A stretch of 64,000 bases of DNA from Methanoculleus thermophilus (GTDB taxonomy: Archaea > Halobacteriota > Methanomicrobia > Methanomicrobiales > Methanoculleaceae). Where the stretch lies: contig NZ_BCNX01000008.1 of NCBI RefSeq assembly GCF_001571405.1, positions 124,001 to 188,000 on the forward strand. Direction: 5' to 3'. Shown in pieces: positions 16,482-25,645 of this stretch. Under the pieces are notes generated by a model that ran no database searches, had not been told where the DNA came from, and saw nothing but the letters and a program-made list of their open reading frames with translations. The position numbers and the translations under genes were made by a program. Position 1 is the first letter of the stretch, and each line of letters starts with the position of its first letter.

Positions 16482-18305
16482 ATGGGTATGACCGAACGGC
16501 AACAGATCGCCATCCTTGTTGCCATCACCCTTCTTGTCGGGGTGCTGGCGGTCGCAGGAGTAAATGCTCTCGGTGGCCTCTTCCAGGGGAACCTGGAGGT
16601 CCAGCACTACGATGCCGTCTTTTACGATAACGGGACCTTCATCGAGCGCTACACGTATGATGTACGGGCGGCGGGGGAGTATCGGATGCTCTTTCGCTAC
16701 TGGGCAGACCCGCTCACCTTCATGGCCATCGACCAGCCGCACATCGAGTTTCTCGGTATGACCGCCCCGCCCGGGACCATAGGCTACATCAAGGACTTCG
16801 AGGGTGAGGTGCGGACCGCCTCCGGGATGCCGAGCTCCGCAGATCTAGCGACGATCCGTAATTTAGCGCTCACAAGCGAGGTTGGTATCTACAACCCCGA
16901 CTACTTCACCCCGGGCACCTACACGGTGGAATACCGCTACCAGATCCGGCCGCCGATCGAGTACGATGACCAGTGGGCGCACTTAAACCTCCGGCTCGTC
17001 GACGAGCACGTCCCTTACCGGGATCTCCGGATCACCCTCCCGTTCGCCGGGAGCATCGAGGAGGTCTACACTCATCCCCCTACCCTGAATGTCGAGCGGA
17101 CGGATGACGCCGTCGTCATCACCGGGAGTGCGTCGCAGGACGACGCGCTGAACGTCGAGATGCTCCTCGACCCCGCCTTCATGGAAGGGATCGAGGCCTT
17201 CCCGCAGTTCGTCCCGAACGTGCAGCAGCAGGCGGCCGACGCCAACCGGTGGCCTCCGATCTTCTATGCCGCGGCAGGCATCCTCAACGGCCTTGCGACG
17301 ATCCTTGTACTTCTAACACCGTTCATCCTCCTGGGCATATATCTGCGCTACGGCAGAGAGAAACCCTTCACCGTGCCGGAGTATCTGAGTTTCACCCCGA
17401 ATACCGCGCTCAAACCCTGGCAGGTGAACCTCCTCTTCAAGGGAGATCCCTTTGAGTTCGACGAGAATGGGTTCTATGCGACGGTCCTCGATCTTCACCG
17501 GAAAAAGAAGATCGTTGTTGCGGAGAAACCGGAGGGCGGCGGGGTCACGGTCCGGATCATCTCAAACGAGTCGGACGATCCCTACGAGCAGCGGGTGCTC
17601 AACTTCCTGGGCCACATCGCAGACGACCATATCGTCGATACCGCTGAACTTGAGGCGTTCGCCGAGACCGCGCGGCGGAGCCCGGGCTACCAGCACCGGA
17701 TCCTGCAGTATCAGCAGTCGTTTGCCGCCCTGACCCGCGACGTGGACACAACCCTCTCGCGGCGGTACGTCCGTGATGGCCGGGAGACCATCCTCCCGCT
17801 CATCTTCCTCGGCGCCATCCCCTGTGCGCTTGCGATCCTCCTCTTCATCCTCGCGCCGGGAGCGGCCTACCTCCTCATACCGGCCGCCCTCCTCTCCTTC
17901 GTCGTCGCCGTCCAGGTCGGGATTGCGGCTCTCTTCCCCTCGCCGCTCTTCGGCTTCTGGAGGGACGACCACTACAAGGAGAAACTCGAGTGGGACGCGT
18001 TCGCCAACTTCCTCTCGGACCTTGCCCTGATCCGGCAGTACTCACCTGCTGATCTCTCGATATGGGGAGAGTGGCTGGTCTACGGAACGGCGCTCGGTCT
18101 TGGGGATAAGGTCGAGGAGGCGATGAAGAACTTAAACATCAGTCTCCCGGACGTCGGGATGCCGCTCTACTCGAACATGCCGGTGATCTTTGCCCCCATC
18201 GTCCTCTACTCACCGCCCTCTTCCGGCGGCGGTGGCGGTTTTGGCGGTGGCGGGTCCTTCGGCGGCGGTGGCGGTTTTGGCGGCGGCGGCGTCGGGGGAA
18301 GATAA
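16482..18305 (+). CDS. DUF2207 family membrane protein with glycine-rich tail
   Basis: 607 residues: signal or anchor helix at about 8-30, a large extracytoplasmic beta domain (DUF2207, with YDAVFYDNGTFIERYTYDV), a membrane helix near 265-288, a cytoplasmic region, two more helices near 425-490, and a C-terminal tail of GGGGGFGGGGSFGGGG type. DUF2207 proteins are consistently paired with LemA, as here, and are thought to act at the envelope; the reaction is unknown. ATG 16488 is an alternative start. A T-run follows the stop. Confidence 0.87.
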   Translation: MGMTERQQIAILVAITLLVGVLAVAGVNALGGLFQGNLEVQHYDAVFYDNGTFIERYTYDVRAAGEYRMLFRYWADPLTFMAIDQPHIEFLGMTAPPGTIGYIKDFEGEVRTASGMPSSADLATIRNLALTSEVGIYNPDYFTPGTYTVEYRYQIRPPIEYDDQWAHLNLRLVDEHVPYRDLRITLPFAGSIEEVYTHPPTLNVERTDDAVVITGSASQDDALNVEMLLDPAFMEGIEAFPQFVPNVQQQAADANRWPPIFYAAAGILNGLATILVLLTPFILLGIYLRYGREKPFTVPEYLSFTPNTALKPWQVNLLFKGDPFEFDENGFYATVLDLHRKKKIVVAEKPEGGGVTVRIISNESDDPYEQRVLNFLGHIADDHIVDTAELEAFAETARRSPGYQHRILQYQQSFAALTRDVDTTLSRRYVRDGRETILPLIFLGAIPCALAILLFILAPGAAYLLIPAALLSFVVAVQVGIAALFPSPLFGFWRDDHYKEKLEWDAFANFLSDLALIRQYSPADLSIWGEWLVYGTALGLGDKVEEAMKNLNISLPDVGMPLYSNMPVIFAPIVLYSPPSSGGGGGFGGGGSFGGGGGFGGGGVGGR

Positions 18306-18309
18306 CTCC

Positions 18310-18315
18310 TTTTTT
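18310..18315 (+). terminator. T-run terminator of the LemA-DUF2207 operon
   Basis: Six consecutive T follow 5 bases after the TAA stop, in the sense strand of the operon, as expected for U-run termination in euryarchaea. There is no hairpin. Confidence 0.45.
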
Positions 18316-18420
18316 CTACGCTCGATGTATACGGCCCCGCTGCGCGGATGGGTTCGAATACGTTCGTAGTTAAGGTAACCTACTTACCTGCAGCGATAGA
18401 ATAGTTCGTTGTTGAAGCCT

Positions 18421-19425
18421 ATGACGCGAGCACATCCAAGCTACCTAGTCATCGCCCTCGCTCTCCTTGGTGCGATCATCGCCTGCGGGTGCATGGCCGC
18501 CGAGAAGGCGGGCGGTGGTCCGGCCGACCGCATCGCGGGGAACGGGACAATCACCTATGTCGACCTTGAGGGCGGATTCTACGGGATCGTCGCCGATAAC
18601 GGCGAACGCTATCTGCCTGCGAGCCTCCCGGCGGAGTTCCAGCAGGACGGTCTCAGGGTGACGTTTGTCGTTGAACCTTCAGGCGAGACGGCGACCATCC
18701 AGCAGTGGGGGACGCCGGTCGAGATAATCGAGATTGAGACGGACGATACTCCCCGCACGGTTACAGCCAACGCCACGGTCACCTACATCGATCTTGAGGG
18801 CGGGTTCTATGGCCTCATCACCGACGACGGCGGGAAGTATCTGCCCACAAACCTCCCGGAGGAGTACCAGGTTGACGGAATCCGGGTGGCGTTCAGCGCC
18901 GACGTGGCAAAGGACGCTATAGGGTTCCATATGTGGGGCACCCCGGTCGAGATCCGCTCAATCGAGCGGATCGCGGGGGTCCAGCTCATTGCCGGAAACG
19001 CGACAATCACCTACATCGATCTCGAGGGTGGGTTCTACGGGATCATCACCGACGACGGCCGGCGGTATCTCCCGCTCAACCTGAACGAGACCTGGCAGAA
19101 AGACGGAGCGAACGTGACGTTCGTTGCCCGGGTCCGGGAGGGTACCGTGACCATCCAGCAGTGGGGGACGCCGGTCGAGGTCATCGCCATCGATGAAGCA
19201 GAGAACGCCACCTACGTTGCAACAACCGGGACGGTCACTTACGTCGACCTCGAGGGTGGGTTCTACGGGATCGTCGCCGATGACGGTGAAGACTACCTTC
19301 CGCTCAACCTGAACGAGACCTACCGCGTCGACGGTACTCGGATCACCTTCGCAGGCGAGATCGCCCGCGATACCGTGACCATCCAGCAGTGGGGCACCCC
19401 GGTCGAGATCATCGCCGTTCTCTGA
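18421..19425 (+). CDS. lipoprotein made of four tandem about 75-residue repeats
   Basis: 334 residues. The signal ends at a lipobox-like IIACGC, and after a short linker four copies of one domain follow, each running from a TxTYxDLEGGFYGI strand through YLPxxLP or YLPLNLNE to a closing QWGTPVEIxxI. Repeats start near 18541, 18769, 18997 and 19228 and are also alike in DNA, so the gene grew by recent tandem duplication. The fold looks like a small beta barrel (OB-like). I do not know the function; surface binding is an inference from export and repetition. The ATG at 18421 is preferred over the TTG at 18409. Confidence 0.78.
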   Translation: MTRAHPSYLVIALALLGAIIACGCMAAEKAGGGPADRIAGNGTITYVDLEGGFYGIVADNGERYLPASLPAEFQQDGLRVTFVVEPSGETATIQQWGTPVEIIEIETDDTPRTVTANATVTYIDLEGGFYGLITDDGGKYLPTNLPEEYQVDGIRVAFSADVAKDAIGFHMWGTPVEIRSIERIAGVQLIAGNATITYIDLEGGFYGIITDDGRRYLPLNLNETWQKDGANVTFVARVREGTVTIQQWGTPVEVIAIDEAENATYVATTGTVTYVDLEGGFYGIVADDGEDYLPLNLNETYRVDGTRITFAGEIARDTVTIQQWGTPVEIIAVL

Positions 19426-19517
19426 GAGATCGGCAGACCCACTCACCTTTTTTGAATCACGCCAATCACGCGCCCAAAAACGAGTGCCTTTTTCTTTCCC
19501 GCGCCGATAGAAGGATC

Positions 19518-19874
19518 ATGGATGTCACAGTCCGCGAACAGGACGGTACAGCAATCGTATCGGTGGACGGGAGGATCGATGCAGAATCGGCGGGTCGCCT
19601 GGATACGGCTCTCTCTGAGGTTCTGGCCCGGGGCGGGAGGCGGGTGCTCGTCAACCTGGAGAAAGCTGTCTACATGAGCAGCAGCGGTCTACGCGTGCTT
19701 ATTGGAAAGCTTCGGGACCTGCGCCAGACGAATGGTGAGATGGCGCTCTGCTCGCTCTCGCCCGAGGTTCAGCGAGTCTTCCTGCTTGCAGGCGTCCACG
19801 AGCTCTTCCCGGTCTACGTGGGCCTGGACGAGGTCTTTGCCGAGTTTGAGCAGAAGGAGAAAGAGTCGCAGTGA
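19518..19874 (+). CDS. STAS-domain antagonist protein (second copy)
   Basis: 118 residues, the same length and architecture as 13140-13496 (MDVTVREQDGTAIVSVDGRI; loop VYMSSSGLRVLIG, acceptor S55). The longer frame from 19389 lies inside the preceding gene's tail and is rejected; ATG 19518 is used. It could be another input to the RsbW-like kinase at 11352 or serve an unlinked kinase. The stop overlaps the next gene's GTG (GTGA at 19871-19874), so it is coupled to a HEAT-repeat protein. Confidence 0.87.
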   Translation: MDVTVREQDGTAIVSVDGRIDAESAGRLDTALSEVLARGGRRVLVNLEKAVYMSSSGLRVLIGKLRDLRQTNGEMALCSLSPEVQRVFLLAGVHELFPVYVGLDEVFAEFEQKEKESQ

Positions 19875-20173
19875 TCGAAGAGTTGATTGACGCCTTACGC
19901 GACGGCGGAAGCGCTGACCGGATGGAGGCGGCGAAATCCCTCGCCTCCCTGGGCCCGGCCGCCCTCCCGGCGCTTTTAGCCGCGCTCAAGGACCCTGACC
20001 CCCGACTCCGGATGTGGGCGGCCTACACCCTCGGGATGAACGGGGATACGGCCGCGGTCCCGGCGCTCTCCGCGGCGCTCGATGATCCCGATCCTGGTGT
20101 TGTAAAATGGGCGGCAGCTGCTCTGCGCCGGATCCGGGATGGGGCCGGGTGCTGCGGCTGCCGGTTCTGTTGA
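19871..20173 (+). CDS. small HEAT-repeat protein coupled to STAS gene
   Basis: 100 residues with two to three HEAT/PBS-lyase repeats (EAAKSLASLGPAALPALLAA, AAYTLGMNGDTAAVPALSAA, AAAALRRIRDG) and a cysteine-rich end GCCGCRFC. The GTG start overlaps the STAS stop. Coupling suggests the scaffold binds the STAS protein or its target. The terminal CCxC cluster could bind a metal or form disulfides. It is convergent with 20179, only 5 bases between stops. Confidence 0.8.
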   Translation: MIEELIDALRDGGSADRMEAAKSLASLGPAALPALLAALKDPDPRLRMWAAYTLGMNGDTAAVPALSAALDDPDPGVVKWAAAALRRIRDGAGCCGCRFC

Positions 20174-20178
20174 GTATC

Positions 20179-21192
20179 TCAGCGGCGCCTGCCGACGAGG
20201 AGGACCGCGAGACCGAGCGCTACGACTGCAAGCCCTACCGGGAGCGGCGCTTCGGTCGGCGTGGTGGTTGCCGGCACCGTCGTCTCAGTCCCGGTCGGGG
20301 CCGGTGGTGTGGCGGTCTCTGTTGCCGTCGGGGCGGTCGTGGGCGGTGTCGTCGGGGTGGGGGTTGCCGTCGGTGTTGGAGTCGGAGTCACGGTGGGTGC
20401 CGGTGTTGGGGTGGTATCGACCCCGACACGGTTGGCGACCGTGAACGTCACCGGTTCGGAGTCGGGAGCGTTCGCTTCGAATCCTGCCGGTGTACTCCAT
20501 ACAGCCCGGACTGAGTAGGTCCCCGGCGCACCGAGGTCGCCGATCCGGATTGCCCCGGGCATTCCGGGATCGTCGGTGTAGAACCGGGTCGAACTGACGT
20601 TCAGCCCCGCGAAGTTGAGACCTCCGATCCTGGTCGTCTCAGCCCCGCCCGGCGTGGTGAGCACGAGGTCGATCGTCGCCGGATAGAGATTGTCCGTCCG
20701 ATAGAATGCCCCGACATCGGGACTGACCACCCGGAAGGCAATTCTCGTGTTCGGGGAGACCGTAAGCCCTGCCAGGGGCTCGTTGTGGTTGGGGTTTGCA
20801 AGCACCACGTCAAGGAAGATCTCGGGTTCGCGGATGAAGACGAGCGCTGTGTTGCCGTCGGTGGGGTTGAAGGCGTAGTAGGGTCCGTAATCCCCCCGCA
20901 CCAGGAACTCCTGCACGTCGAAGTTGGTATCGTCAGCGACAGGGATGCTTCTCGTGACCCCTCGGTCAGGGTTGTCGTCCTGGTACTTCTGAAGCGCCGT
21001 GATGGGGCTCTTCGTGGTCGGGTCGCGGAGCTGCGTGAGGTTCAGCCCCTCTTCGTAGACGAAGATCGTGTCATACGGCTGGATATCGCTGATCGTCGGT
21101 CCGCGTGCACCAGCCGGCCCTGCACAGAGGGCAAGCAGGCAGAGGGCGAGCAGGATGATGATCGCTCGCCCGGGGTTCCTCTCTGGCGTCAT
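20179..21192 (-). CDS. DUF3821 surface protein with Thr/Pro stalk and C-terminal anchor
   Basis: 337 residues: signal peptide (AIIILLALCLLALCAGPAGA), a DUF3821 domain typical of Methanomicrobiales surface proteins (TISDIQPYDTIFVYEEGLNL), a second beta domain ending in VTFTVANRVG, a stalk rich in TPTP repeats, and a C-terminal membrane helix followed by GRRR. This is the layout of cell-surface proteins tethered near the S-layer. The start at 21192 follows GGGAG and begins the signal peptide; the longer frame to 21378 is not supported. Its TATA-like element is near 21219. Confidence 0.83.
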   Translation of the reverse strand: MTPERNPGRAIIILLALCLLALCAGPAGARGPTISDIQPYDTIFVYEEGLNLTQLRDPTTKSPITALQKYQDDNPDRGVTRSIPVADDTNFDVQEFLVRGDYGPYYAFNPTDGNTALVFIREPEIFLDVVLANPNHNEPLAGLTVSPNTRIAFRVVSPDVGAFYRTDNLYPATIDLVLTTPGGAETTRIGGLNFAGLNVSSTRFYTDDPGMPGAIRIGDLGAPGTYSVRAVWSTPAGFEANAPDSEPVTFTVANRVGVDTTPTPAPTVTPTPTPTATPTPTTPPTTAPTATETATPPAPTGTETTVPATTTPTEAPLPVGLAVVALGLAVLLVGRRR

Positions 21193-21434
21193 GATCTCCC
21201 GTGTGCTTATTGTACAGATATAGGTTGGTGTGACGCGACCCGGGATCCGCCGTATCGTCCGATCCTTATCTGTGGCGTTATCCCGGGAACTCTCTCTAGG
21301 GCGGACCGACCGGCTGCGAGGCCCGAGTACCGATGATCCGGCGATACGTGGTGGCCGTTTGCCGGTGGATGCCCACAAAAACCGATCCGATTCGGTTCCC
21401 TATGCTTAAATAATCAATTCTCCAAAATCTGGTG

Positions 21435-22943
21435 ATGAATAAGGTCGCCTTTATCATTGCATCGTTCTTGATATTCTTCGCAATTTTGGCGATCCCTATC
21501 GATCCCGGCATCCTCTCGCCTGAGGCGAAGGCCGTTGCTGCAGTTACCGTCCTTATGGTCCTCTTCTGGGTCACCGGCGTCATCCCCCTTGAGGCAACCG
21601 CGCTGCTCCCGCTGGTCCTCTTCCCGGTACTCGGGATCCTCTCTCCGGTGAAGGTGGCGGAATCCTACGGCAACGAAGTGATCTTCCTCTTCCTCGGCGG
21701 ATTTATCATCGCGATGTCGATGCAGCGCTGGAACCTGCACCGGCGGATCGCTCTGCATATCATCCGGATCGTGGGGACAAGCCCCCGGCGGCTGGTACTT
21801 GGATTCATGGTCGCGACCGGTTTCCTCTCGATGTGGATATCGAATACCGCCACTGCGATGATGATGATCCCGATCGCGGTCGCGATCATCCTGACAATTC
21901 TCCCCGGAACCGACCACGCACTCGAGAACCTCGAAGGAAAGGAGGCAGCGCTTGCAAAGTGCCTGATCATCTCCATCCCGTATGCGGCAAGCATCGGGGG
22001 GATTGCCACGATCATCGGGACGCCCCCGAACGGGATCTTCATCTCCCAGCTTGCGACGCTCTTTCCCGACGCGCCCACCATCGACTTTTTCACCTGGATG
22101 AAGTTCGGCGTCCCGTTCGCCGCCGTATTCATCCTTCTTGCCTGGCTCTGGCTCACCCAGGTCCCCTACCGGCGGATGGTGACGACCCTCCCGAGCGCAA
22201 AGGGGATCATCCAGGAAGAACTTGAAAAACTCGGTCCGATCTCGTCGGGTGAGCGGTGGACGCTCATTGTCTTTGCCCTGACCGCTCTTGGCTGGATATT
22301 TGCCCAGACAAAAGAGATCGGCGGGTTCATCATCCCTGGTCTCGATATGCTCGTACCCGGGATCAAGGACTCGACCATCGCGATTTTTGGAGCGCTCCTC
22401 CTCTTCCTCCTCCCGGTCGATGCGAAGAAGGGAGTCTTCACGATGGACTGGGAGTGGGCGGTGAAGATCCCCTGGGGTATCCTGCTCCTCTTCGGTGGCG
22501 GCATCGCCCTCTCTAACGGGTTCATTCAGAGCGGGCTTGCCGCGACGATCGTCGAGTCCCTCACCCTCATCCACGCCCTCCCGATCGTCCTCCTGATCCT
22601 CATCGTGGCTCTGGGAGTCTCGCTTGCGACGGAGGTCACCTCGAACACCGCCATGGCCGCCGTCATGATGCCGATCATGGCCGCCACGGCCGTCAGCGTG
22701 GGAGTCAACCCGATCTATCTGATGATGACCGCGGCGGTCTGCGCCTCGATAGCCTTCATGCTCCCGGTCGCCACGCCGCCGAACGCCGTCGCCTATGGAA
22801 GCGGCTATATCTCCGCAAGAGACCTCCTCCGGTCGGGTTGGGCGCTCAATATGATCGGGGTCGTGCTCTGGACTGTCCTCCTCTTCACCCTGGTCCTCTG
22901 GGCGATCGGAGTCCCCCTGGATCTCCCTGCCTGGGCGCTCTGA
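21435..22943 (+). CDS. SLC13/DASS family sodium-coupled anion transporter
   Basis: A 502-residue integral membrane carrier with about 11-12 helices. Both family hairpin motifs are present as SNTATAMMMIPIA and later TSNTAMAAVMMPI, matching the SNT signatures that bind Na+ and carboxylate, and LPVATPPNAVAYGSG is the C-terminal family signature. Members move dicarboxylates, citrate, sulfate or phosphate with Na+; the substrate is not decidable here. ATG 21435 lies 18 bases after the TATA-like TTAAATAA (about 21410-21417), so the mRNA is probably leaderless; GTG 21432 is one codon upstream. Confidence 0.9.
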   Translation: MNKVAFIIASFLIFFAILAIPIDPGILSPEAKAVAAVTVLMVLFWVTGVIPLEATALLPLVLFPVLGILSPVKVAESYGNEVIFLFLGGFIIAMSMQRWNLHRRIALHIIRIVGTSPRRLVLGFMVATGFLSMWISNTATAMMMIPIAVAIILTILPGTDHALENLEGKEAALAKCLIISIPYAASIGGIATIIGTPPNGIFISQLATLFPDAPTIDFFTWMKFGVPFAAVFILLAWLWLTQVPYRRMVTTLPSAKGIIQEELEKLGPISSGERWTLIVFALTALGWIFAQTKEIGGFIIPGLDMLVPGIKDSTIAIFGALLLFLLPVDAKKGVFTMDWEWAVKIPWGILLLFGGGIALSNGFIQSGLAATIVESLTLIHALPIVLLILIVALGVSLATEVTSNTAMAAVMMPIMAATAVSVGVNPIYLMMTAAVCASIAFMLPVATPPNAVAYGSGYISARDLLRSGWALNMIGVVLWTVLLFTLVLWAIGVPLDLPAWAL

Positions 22944-22948
22944 TCTCC

Positions 22949-23509
22949 CTACCTTCTCTTCAGCAGATAACCGAAAGCTGCCGCCGCAAAGACTGCCGCA
23001 AACGGCGCAGCCGGCCCTGCCGTGGTCGGTGTGGGGCTCGGCTCAGTCGTCGCTGTAGCCGGTGTGGTGGGGGTGGCCGCCGGGCTCGTCTCGGTCTCTC
23101 CCGGGGTGGCGGTCTCTCCCTCGGTGATGTTGAAGGTCGCGCTTGCGACGGCGTCGCCTTCGACCCACTCGACGGTCACGATATACTCACCCGGTTCAAA
23201 CCCGGTTGTGTCGGCCTCAAACGACCAGATGTTTGCGGTAGCGTTTCCTTCCTCGACGATGGCCGTCCCGGACGTGCCTTCCACTCCGCCCGGTGCGGAC
23301 GCGTTCGACGGCGCAAACCCGATCGCTGCTATATTGACAAGCAGACTGTTGCCCGGCTCGATGTTCGTCGTCCCGTTGATGACGACCGTCTCGCCAACAG
23401 CGACGTCCCCGATCTCGTTGATGGTCACCTCTTGAGCGGCGGCAATACTGCAGGCCAATGCCGCGAGCACGAGAGCGGTCAAAAGAACCATTCTGGTCTT
23501 CATCCTCAT
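22949..23509 (-). CDS. exported protein with Thr/Pro stalk and C-terminal anchor (DUF3821-like surface protein)
   Basis: 186 residues. The signal peptide (MVLLTALVLAALACSIAAAQ) precedes one beta-sandwich-like domain (EVTINEIGDVAVGETVVING) similar to the second domain of the protein at 20179. A stalk of TPT/ATP repeats and a C-terminal helix ending LLKRR follow. It is probably a surface protein. The start at 23509 is supported by AGGTGA five bases upstream. It is convergent with the SLC13 gene with 5 bases between the stops. Confidence 0.78.
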   Translation of the reverse strand: MRMKTRMVLLTALVLAALACSIAAAQEVTINEIGDVAVGETVVINGTTNIEPGNSLLVNIAAIGFAPSNASAPGGVEGTSGTAIVEEGNATANIWSFEADTTGFEPGEYIVTVEWVEGDAVASATFNITEGETATPGETETSPAATPTTPATATTEPSPTPTTAGPAAPFAAVFAAAAFGYLLKRR

Positions 23510-23666
23510 CTTCACCTGCACCCCTCTTCCCGCAGCGCCAGATAAACATATCCCCTCCCGCCCCTGCCGGGGATCTCGGCGGAAACCTCCATCCCACGAC
23601 AAAATCCGCCGAGTTTTTCTCGTGTACGGCCGAACACTCTTTACCATTCCTTTTCAGGTGTAGAGA

Positions 23667-25307
23667 ATGCTTGAGGACCAACAGTGGCAGCCGGTGCCGG
23701 GGACCTCCGGCGCCGAGATATATCCCTTCCTCCGGAAACCGGACGTCACGTGCTCGAACGCCTACGTCATCCGGATGCCCGATGAGATTCTTCTCATCGA
23801 TACCGGGGCGGACGCCGACCAGATGAACCGAATTTTGGCCCTCATCGAGGAGAGCCTCCAGGAAGGCCCGCGTGGGGTCCTCCTCTTCCTCACTCATTGC
23901 CATGTCGATCACTGCTACCAGGCCATCCGGGACCGACGGTTCCGGTCCCTCCCGATGCTCACCGTCGCCGCAGAGGAGGAGGGTGCCCGGGTGCTTGAGG
24001 CCGGTGATGCAGTCCTGACAATTGCGGATCTGATGGGAAGGGAGATTGAGCCGCTCCCGGTCAATCTCCACCTCTTTGCCGCCGATCGCGAGACCCTGGA
24101 GATGGACGGCGGCACCCTCCTCTACCGGCAGAGGATCCCGCTCCAATCCGGGGATCACCTCTTTGTCTACCATACCCCTGGGCACTCCCCCGACAGCATC
24201 TGCATCCAGCTTGGGGAATACCTCTTCATCGGTGACTTCCTTTTCTCAGCGAACCCAGGAGTTGCGGGACTTTCCGGGTGGGACCAGCCGGCGCTGCTTG
24301 AGTCCGTCAGGCGCGTCCGCTGGATCCTCGCTCACGAACCCGTGACCCTCTGCTGCCCGGGCCACGGCAGGAGCATCCCGGCCGCTGCAATGCCGCCGCT
24401 CCTCGACCGGCTCGAGGCCGATGCAAAGAGGATGGCGGATATCGGCGTCTTCAACAGAGAACGGCTCGCCGACTCCCTGGAGCACGCCGTCGACCTGCTG
24501 TTGGAGGCCAACCGGACCTTTGCGGTGATTGGCGGGCGGCTTTACGCCCTCGCCTACCGTCTCGAGGACCTTGGTGAGACCGAAGAGGCCCAGCGTTACC
24601 TGACGCTTCTTGAGGCAGACCGGATCGACGAGTTCCTGGCCGATTTTGCACAGTTCGCCGATGAGTTTCGGGCGGGGACCAAAATCGATGTCCAGCTCGT
24701 CCTCAAGGCAGTCCAGGTTATCCAGCGGATTGAGGCCCACTTTGCAGGGGACCGGCTCAACCACGTCGTCGACGCATCGCTCCTGCGCCGGACCGACCGG
24801 CTGCTCACCGATTTTATGAAGACAATCCTCGGCTACCGTGAGACCCCCCACCTCTCCCCGGAAGACCTTCCGGCGGTCCTTTCCAGCCTCATCGACGATC
24901 TCTCAAACCCACCGTTCTCGGACGAGGCGTTCATCGAGGCCGCCGACGACCCGGAGGCCTACCGGGCGGAACTTGTCTCCCGGCTCGCCTACCTCCCGCT
25001 CTTTGAGGACGTCGATATCTCCGTCGAGGCAGAGGGGACCCTTCCATTGGCGATGATCGACCGGGAACGCTTCTCCGACGAGGTCGCCGGGGTTCTTGAG
25101 GATATGGTGGCTTCCGGCACCCAGAAGATCAGGCTCACGCTCCGGCGGAGCGGGGATGCGGTCGGGCTCTTGATCCGCGGATCCGGCCCCCTCCCGGCAA
25201 GAAGGCTCCGGTTCTACCGGCGGAAGTTAGGGCTCTCGGGAGCGGTGCTTGCGGTTCCGGAGGATGGGGCGGGGCTTCACCTCCTCCTCCGCCCCGCCCC
25301 CACCTGA
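23667..25307 (+). CDS. metallo-beta-lactamase-fold hydrolase with degenerate histidine-kinase-like C-terminus
   Basis: 546 residues. Residues about 20-240 are an MBL domain with the metal motif H77-C-H79-V-D81-H82, a later metal histidine in YHTPGHSPDSI, the bridging aspartate in LFIGDFLFS, and a last histidine in CCPGHG. The second half has a helical segment like a dimerisation domain (about 345-400) and an ending like a GHKL ATPase (DEVAGVLEDMVASGTQKIRLTL), but the DxGxG nucleotide loop is missing (LIRGSGPLPARR). The hydrolase is probably active; the C-terminus is probably a binding or dimer module. The substrate is unknown. Confidence 0.78.
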   Translation: MLEDQQWQPVPGTSGAEIYPFLRKPDVTCSNAYVIRMPDEILLIDTGADADQMNRILALIEESLQEGPRGVLLFLTHCHVDHCYQAIRDRRFRSLPMLTVAAEEEGARVLEAGDAVLTIADLMGREIEPLPVNLHLFAADRETLEMDGGTLLYRQRIPLQSGDHLFVYHTPGHSPDSICIQLGEYLFIGDFLFSANPGVAGLSGWDQPALLESVRRVRWILAHEPVTLCCPGHGRSIPAAAMPPLLDRLEADAKRMADIGVFNRERLADSLEHAVDLLLEANRTFAVIGGRLYALAYRLEDLGETEEAQRYLTLLEADRIDEFLADFAQFADEFRAGTKIDVQLVLKAVQVIQRIEAHFAGDRLNHVVDASLLRRTDRLLTDFMKTILGYRETPHLSPEDLPAVLSSLIDDLSNPPFSDEAFIEAADDPEAYRAELVSRLAYLPLFEDVDISVEAEGTLPLAMIDRERFSDEVAGVLEDMVASGTQKIRLTLRRSGDAVGLLIRGSGPLPARRLRFYRRKLGLSGAVLAVPEDGAGLHLLLRPAPT

Positions 25308-25363
25308 CCCGGATCTCCAGGGCAAACTACTTATTCCGGGCACCCGGACTCTAGGTGATCGTA

Positions 25364-25645
25364 ATGACGATGCAGCACGTGCCCGGCGCTGACCGCGGCA
25401 GGGTGATCCTCTATGCCCTGAGTACCTGCGGCTGGTGTGCCCGGACAAAGGACCTCCTCACCGATCTCGGTGTCGGATTCTCGTACATCTACGTCGACCT
25501 CCTCACGGGCGAGGAGCGGGACCGCGTGGTCCGTGAGGTCGAGCACTGGAACCCGCAACTCTCGTTCCCGACGATCGTCGTCAACGACTCGAAAGTGGTC
25601 GTGGGGTTCCGGGAGCAGGAGATCCGGGAGGCGATCGGTGCCTGA
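25364..25645 (+). CDS. glutaredoxin-like protein
   Basis: 93 residues with a thioredoxin-fold redox site C22-G-W-C25, the cis-proline segment [10 protein letters not shown] and the C-terminal [13 protein letters not shown] typical of archaeal NrdH/glutaredoxin-like proteins. ATG 25364 follows AGGTGAT at five bases; the longer GTG start at 25355 is part of that site. It overlaps the FTR-rubredoxin gene by 8 bases, so the pair is likely an electron path ferredoxin to FTR to this protein. Methanogens often use such proteins instead of glutathione systems. Confidence 0.88.
   Translation: MTMQHVPGADRGRVILYALSTCGWCARTKDLLTDLGVGFSYIYVDLLTGEERDRVVREVEHWNPQLSFPTIVVNDSKVVVGFREQEIREAIGA

Noticed and set aside
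20261-20400. Repetitive ACCGGTG/GTCGGG tract as a CRISPR or satellite
   Set aside because: It is the codon-level repetition of a Thr/Pro stalk in the DUF3821 protein; there are no spacers.
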